A stretch of 64,000 nucleotides of DNA from Schizochytrium sp. TIO01. Its lineage: Eukaryota > Sar > Bigyra > Thraustochytrida > Thraustochytriidae. Below are positions 58,913-64,000 of this stretch, piece by piece. Positions within the stretch are counted from its first letter, which is position 1, and every line of letters begins with the position of its first letter. Made by a program: the position numbers and the translations under genes. A model generated the notes under the pieces. That model was not told the DNA's origin. It searched no databases and saw only the letters and a list, made by a program, of their open reading frames with translations. Where the stretch lies: assembly GCA_004764695.1 (NCBI GenBank), contig SMSO01000035.1, positions 2,664,001 through 2,728,000 on the forward strand. The letters are read 5' to 3'.

Positions 58913-59363
58913 GAGCGCATGCGCGAAGAAGCTGCTTGCTTCACACAGCATGTGTCTGTTTCAAGCAGACTCGTTGGAGAGGGGTCGCTTCTGCGTAAGG
59001 CACCCCTCGAGGCCTCTTTAAATAAAGCGGCGCAATCGCCGCTGTTCCATGCTAAATAAAGCACCGGTTTGGGGTCGACCAATACGGTGCCTTCGCAGAC
59101 GGAGGCCCTCGAAGGCGCTCGAGGGCTCACGTCGAAGGCCGCCGGAGCAAGGAGGCAAGCACGCAGGGTGCGGAAGGCCGATCGATATACGCGAGGAGTT
59201 TGATTGGGCTGTTCCGTTTCGCCAAGCATTCGATTAAATTGTTTATTTTGAAACAGACGTTCTCGTTCACTCCGATTCAAATCCTATCGTCGAAAGGACT
59301 CACGAAAGACCCAAAGATTGAACCGTTTGGCACAAAAGGCGATTCCTTTTGTAACCCGAGTTA

Positions 59364-59422
59364 GTTTGTTTATTTGTTTATTTGTTTATTTGTTTATTTG
59401 TTTATTTGCTCATTTGTTTATT
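59364..59422. repeat. 8 bp tandem array (TTTGTTTA unit)
   Basis: About six or seven copies of TTTGTTTA, the last with substitutions. It reads FICLFVYL-type peptide. Confidence 0.93.
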
Positions 59423-60144
59423 CGCCTCTCTCTCTCTGCCATCTCGGCCAGGGTGGACGCCGTCATCTTGGCGCTGCGCTCGGCCACGAAGGAGCGGTCG
59501 ATTTGCGGTGGACTCGAAGGCGGCAGGGCGGCCTGGAGTGGAGAATGACATCGCCTCCCGTTGAACGAGTTCGAGGAAGACGCGCAAGGGGCCTAGCAGG
59601 CAGGTAGCCGACTGGTAGGGCGTTCTCAGCCGCTGGGAGTCTGTCAAGAAAAGCGCGTCGTCTCCAGGAAAGCGGCGCGCATTTGCGCCGGAATACAGAG
59701 AGACCAGAGCACGATTGGGCGCAGAAGGTGAGTTAGTCGAGGGTCAGACGGCCGATCCTCGCAGAGCGAGCTGAGGGCGATAGGTGGGCGGGCGGTAATA
59801 ACGAGGGTCTTGAGCGTATCGAGGGTGTCGAGGGACAGCTTGGACAGTCACGCAGACCTTGTGCGGTCACTCCGCTACAGCCTTTCTTGAAATGGCGCTG
59901 CGCCGGGTTACACGGCACGGCTAGGCTTTGCGGTAGAAAGAGCCCTAGGCGTGAAGGATGGTTTTGTTATATAAAATTGCTTGCTTTGCTTCCTCTTTTC
60001 TCAGGGATTAGAGAGAACTGCGGTTCCTCGCGAAGAGGAGCGCTAAACAATTGCAGGGCATCCGAGTGACCCGAGGCGATTTCACGATCGGCCGCCGACC
60101 GCGCGAACCGATGAGTGGATTATTGGATGGACCCTCTGGAATGG

Positions 60145-60192
60145 CCGGTGAGAAAGAAGAAGAAGAAGAAGAAGAAGAAGAAGAAGAAGAGG
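60145..60192. repeat. (AGA)n trinucleotide array
   Basis: About 14 AGA units encoding poly-Glu on plus. The surrounding frame (60051-60293) has no other feature. Confidence 0.92.
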
Positions 60193-60481
60193 ACAAAGGA
60201 ATTAGATTTCCGACGGCTTTGTCCGTCGCGCGCAGACATTGGACAGGCCCAGAGTGTCCCTTCCCACATAGCTCCTATGTGGTAAGTGAATAAGGAGGGA
60301 AGAAAGAAGAAAGAAAGAGAAAAGAAAAGAGAGATCGAGATGAATGGAAGGAAGTTATTTATTTCTTTTTGAAGTTAAAAGCGCAAAGGAGAACTTGAAG
60401 GGGAAAGCAGGAAAGGGAAGGAAACCAAGCCAGAAGGCGAAGCCACGGTCACTGGGTTCTTCGTGGCACGAATAGTCTTCA

Positions 60482-60735
60482 CGAATGAATGAATGAATCA
60501 ATCAATCAATCAATCAATTAAGTAATTAATGAATCGATGAATGAATGAATGAATCGAAGGGGCCCGTGCCTTCCCTGATGGAACTGCAGGGCCACCCGAC
60601 CTCAGACGCGAAGTCGTCCTCGGCAATGGATGGAAGAACCGGTGAGTGTGACTGAGTTAGTTAGTTAGTTAAAGAGTGAGTGAGTGAGTGAGTGAGTGAG
60701 TGAGTGCGTGAGTCAGTTAGTGAGTTCGTCAGTTA
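60482..60735. repeat. Compound (AATG)n-(AATC)n, then GTTA/GAGT arrays
   Basis: AATG then AATC units at 60482-60520, more AATG at 60538-60555, and (GTTA)n/(GAGT)n at 60656-60715. The first part matches 36904-36945. Confidence 0.92.
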
Positions 60736-63120
60736 GTTGGACAGTTCTTCAGTTACCGGTTTGTGCTTCTTTTGCTGGTGATTGAAACCTCAGTTAGTTC
60801 AGGCTTTGACCTCTTCCGAGTCTCGAAGGCAGGATTAGATTTAATGTATTCTGCATTTCATTTTGCATTCATTTATCAATCTCTGATGAAACAAATACTT
60901 TAACAATATTGAACTTGAAGGCCTTCACGGCCTGCCGTAGCCAAGTGACAGACTGCCCAAGTGAGGTGAAGACGTGAATGCTGAGCAATGGATGCACCCG
61001 TGCTTGAGCAGACGCGTGACGAACGAAGCACGCCGCCAGACCAAGTTGGACTTTCCTCGCGGCCTCTGGCAAACAGCCTTGGCCTGCCAGACAGACAGTA
61101 GCGCAGCGCAGCGGTCGCGGCACGGATTACAGCCAAACAGATAGACACAGGCAGGCACGTGCATGCTTCTCCCAGTGTCGTGCCTCTGCCTGCCTCGTTT
61201 ACTGGAGATAGTAGCAGCTGCGCACACCTCACCTGGTGCCGGGGAGTGGCGTGCAGTGCGTTAGCGACAAGGTCACTCGGGTTGCAGGTCGGTGTGATGA
61301 ATACCTTGGATGGAATGTGCTGCTTCGCTCGCTTGCTTGCTTGCTTGCTGGTTAGTTTGCACGTGCGAGAAAGCACGAGGTCACTCGCATATGAGGACCA
61401 GCGAGCGTGCGAGACGAAGCGAAGAGCTAGAGGCTTGTCGAAATGGCTTCCCTGAAAGCTGAGGCCTGTGCTGCACGCAGAAGTGGTGAAGTCGAAGGAA
61501 ATGAATGCTGAGAAGCACTGCAGTTATCGCAGGAGGTGCTGTAAGCTTAGTTCGCTTCAATGCCAGACTAGCTTCACGTGCACGCGTGCTTGGTTGCTTG
61601 GTTGCTTGCTTACTGCTGCCATTGGTTGGGTCCAACACACAACAGTCACTCGGCTTCGGCTGGACTCACTGTCTTGAAGGGATCGAAGAGGGTGCCTGGA
61701 AACTCTGTCGAACGAAGTTCAACTCTGAAGCAAACAAACAAGACGACAGCCAGCAACTCCGTACCGACGATGCCTCGAGGCGGAGGCCTTGTCGCAGACT
61801 GCAGGCACACGCCCAGCGAGCGCTTCCTGCAAGTGAGTGGTCCAGTCCGTGGCTGCTGTTGTGCTGCGCTGCATTGCATTGCGCTGCATTGATTGCAAAG
61901 TTGACAAGAGAGCGGGTGAGCAGGCGAGCCCCGTCAAGCAGAACGAGCTCAATGAAGGAAAGGAGAACGAAGATGGGGAAAGATGGCGGAGCAACTGCTG
62001 TCCACACTTTTTGACACCAGAACAAGGCAAAGCAAAAGAACAGAAAGAGACAGCAAGCTTGGGCATAATAGCGAAAAGTGGTTACGCATAAGAACAGTAA
62101 TATGAAGAAAGGAAAACAAAGGAGGAAATAAAACAAAGTGCGCTGCTTGCCTGCACGCGCTGTCCTAGTCGGCACCATTCGAAAACGAGAGATAGCAGAT
62201 GTGTAAACGAGGCCTCAAACCAGCGAGAGAAGAAAGCCTCGGATCTCTCGTCGTAATCGTCTGCGGATATCCACAGGCTCTCATGGGGAGTCCTGTGCCA
62301 AGTAGGTGAGCAAGCAAGCAAGCAGGCAAGCATGCCACCTCTGGCGTCGCAAAACCCATCTCCTATATTTTGTGCAGTGCGCTCCCAAGGTGCGCTCCAT
62401 CTTAGTTTTTCTTCCTTTTTTCCTTCTTTCTTTCTCCACTAGTAGCGCCTACCAACAGCTAGCTAAAAAGCTAAAAAGCTAAATAGATAGATAGAATATT
62501 TACTCTGAAAAGAAAATTGAAAAAGAAGAAAATCTAGGTAGGTACATTTAAACCTTTTAAAAATAAATACGCCTGATCTCCCAGTATTACCTTTCTGCAG
62601 GAAATAAATGAATTCTTCTTTTTCTTTAAATTAAAAAAAAAAAAGAAAAAAAAAGAGAAAAAGAAAAAGAAAAAAAAGGAGGTGGGAAAGTCTCGCGGTA
62701 CCGGTCTGCTTCTGAGAGTGTGCTTGGTTGCCTCTCTGCAGTAGGAAACATCAACACAGCCTCTCAAGTTAGCTTACCTGGTTTTGAGGGGAAACAAGAC
62801 GGAAGAAGAGCGAGAGAGGGGACAGAAGAAGCTGTCTGCGGGTTAGCAAAAGCAGCGCGACTCCAGGCCTGCGAGCGAAAACTTCCGAAACGAAAGCTGG
62901 TGCGGGCACGACAGAAGCTGCGCGAGAAGCAGTAGCTCCACTGGCGCTCCTCCTCCTTTGCTTTGCTTGTTTGATCATGAAATACGTGAGCAAGTAACTC
63001 CAACATTCCTGGTGTTAGGTGGCAGAAAGGAGGGCCATAATAGAGAGGGAGAGTGAAACTCGAAGAGACGCGCGAGGCTGGAGCAGCAGAGGAAACAAGG
63101 ACAAGCTGGTTTTCGTTTCA
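60736..63120. other. Gene-free DNA with short arrays and one AT-rich island
   Basis: (CTTG)n at 61327-61348, AAGC at 62308-62332 and an AT/A-rich island at 62515-62680. Overlapping frames of 60-170 codons on both strands (such as 61505-62014 plus and 61666-62178 minus) contradict each other and show no motif. Confidence 0.42.
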
Positions 63121-63215
63121 ATGAATCAATAAACAGGGAGACAAATAAACAGATAAATAAACAGATAAATAAACAGATAAATAAACAGATAAATAAACAA
63201 ATAAATAAACAAACA
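63121..63215. repeat. 12 bp tandem array (AAACAGATAAAT unit)
   Basis: About five copies of the unit, drifting to AAACAAATAAAT at the right end. The minus strand reads a period-4 IYLF or ICLF peptide. Confidence 0.94.
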
Positions 63216-63514
63216 TATGCGAGGAACAAGAACACGAAGAAGAACGGGAGGGCCCGACGCAAAGGCGGCGAGGTTTCCTAAAGAAGACTTGATGGAAAGC
63301 AGGCGGAGAGAGAAGGCAGGAGCGAGCAGACCAGGCTGACGAAGCCACGGAGAAATGGGGGACGATAAAAACTCCTTCTCGCTCGTGTACGCTTTGAAGC
63401 GCTCGGTTATCATCATGCAAACTGTCCTCTGCACTTTGGGGGAGAGAACGGAACTTTGCTGTTAGTAGGGTAAGTCTGCTTGGTCTGCTCAGCTTCTTAC
63501 GACGCTTCCTAGGT

Positions 63515-64000
63515 ACCTTTCTTTTCTATCTTTCTTTCTTTCTCTCGTTCTCTCTTTCTTTCTCTCTTTCTTTCTTTACAATTCACGCATTACAATGACT
63601 TTTATCATATCAATTTCTCCCTGTGCATTGGTTTGTAATCATCATTCATTTGCAAATGCCGTCAAATCTCTCGACTGCACAGCGCCTTCAAATCTGCCTA
63701 TCCCGCTGCCAGCTTGGATGGATGAATGCATGGGTGGATGGACAGAAGATTGGGTGGCCTGCCTCGCGTCGCGTCGCGTCGCATCGCGTCTCGCGTCAGT
63801 CAACTCGCATCGCATCGCGTCTCCTTTGCCTTGGGATTTCCGGCGTGCTCAATAACTTATTTAATCATCCTCATTGTTGTCCAATCCCTCTCTGTTTGCT
63901 TGAACATTCCTATCTCCTTCCTCTCAAAAAAGCTTTTTCATTTATTTCTTTCTGCCTGTTTCAAGGGTTTTGTTTGTTTGTTTGTTTGTTTCTTTGGTTG
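63515..64000. repeat. TTTC/TCTC tract, GTCGC run and terminal (TTTG)n
   Basis: TC-rich tract at 63517-63578, a GTCGC/ATCGC pentamer run at 63766-63790 and (TTTG)n at 63970-63990. No gene is seen to the window edge. Confidence 0.85.

Noticed and set aside
61505-62178. Overlapping frames of about 170 codons on both strands
   Set aside because: They contradict one another and their composition follows local base content.

Overview
This is nuclear DNA of a flagellated eukaryotic protist. The left 27 kb carries eukaryote-only proteins: COP9 signalosome subunit 3, WDR12, enkurin, TOG and RPAP3_C domain proteins, and EF-hand/WD40 ciliary-type proteins. It also has GT-AG introns and AATAAA-like 3' signals, and no bacterial operon structure. 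Most genes have a single exon; the two introns sets I could resolve are three introns of about 97-125 nt in enkurin and one of about 167 nt in CSN3. A stramenopile-like lineage is plausible but not proven.

Layout. From 1 to 27.1 kb the window is gene-dense, about one gene per 2.5 kb, and the first six genes alternate strand so that they form divergent pairs. The order is: an EF-hand/WD40 protein (minus, cut by the window edge); a CLASP-type TOG protein (plus); an ARM-like/TPR/RPAP3_C protein (minus); WDR12/Ytm1 (plus); enkurin in four exons (minus); a six-helix membrane protein with two tandem TKL kinase domains (plus); a secreted cystatin (minus); a membrane J-domain protein resembling DNAJC25 (minus); a second EF-hand/WD40 protein of the WDR49/CFAP337 type (minus); an unrecognised, apparently broken gene (plus); and CSN3 in two exons (minus).

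From about 27.2 kb to 64 kb the character changes. I recognise no protein-coding gene in this 37 kb. It is filled with microsatellites and short-unit tandem arrays, mostly tetranucleotides plus 8, 12 and 15 bp units, separated by mixed-composition DNA and AT-rich islands that share GTTCTTT/AAAGAAC words. Nearly all open frames here are by-products of repeats. One 62-codon frame at 41.8 kb looks more protein-like than the rest.

How the genes relate. Enkurin, the two EF-hand/WD40 proteins, the TPR/RPAP3_C protein (a dynein-arm assembly type) and possibly the TOG protein point to cilium or microtubule biology. WDR12 (ribosome assembly), CSN3 (cullin deneddylation) and the J-domain protein (ER folding) are housekeeping. 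The dual kinase and the cystatin are the most lineage-specific genes. All product calls come from reading motifs by eye; no database search was made.
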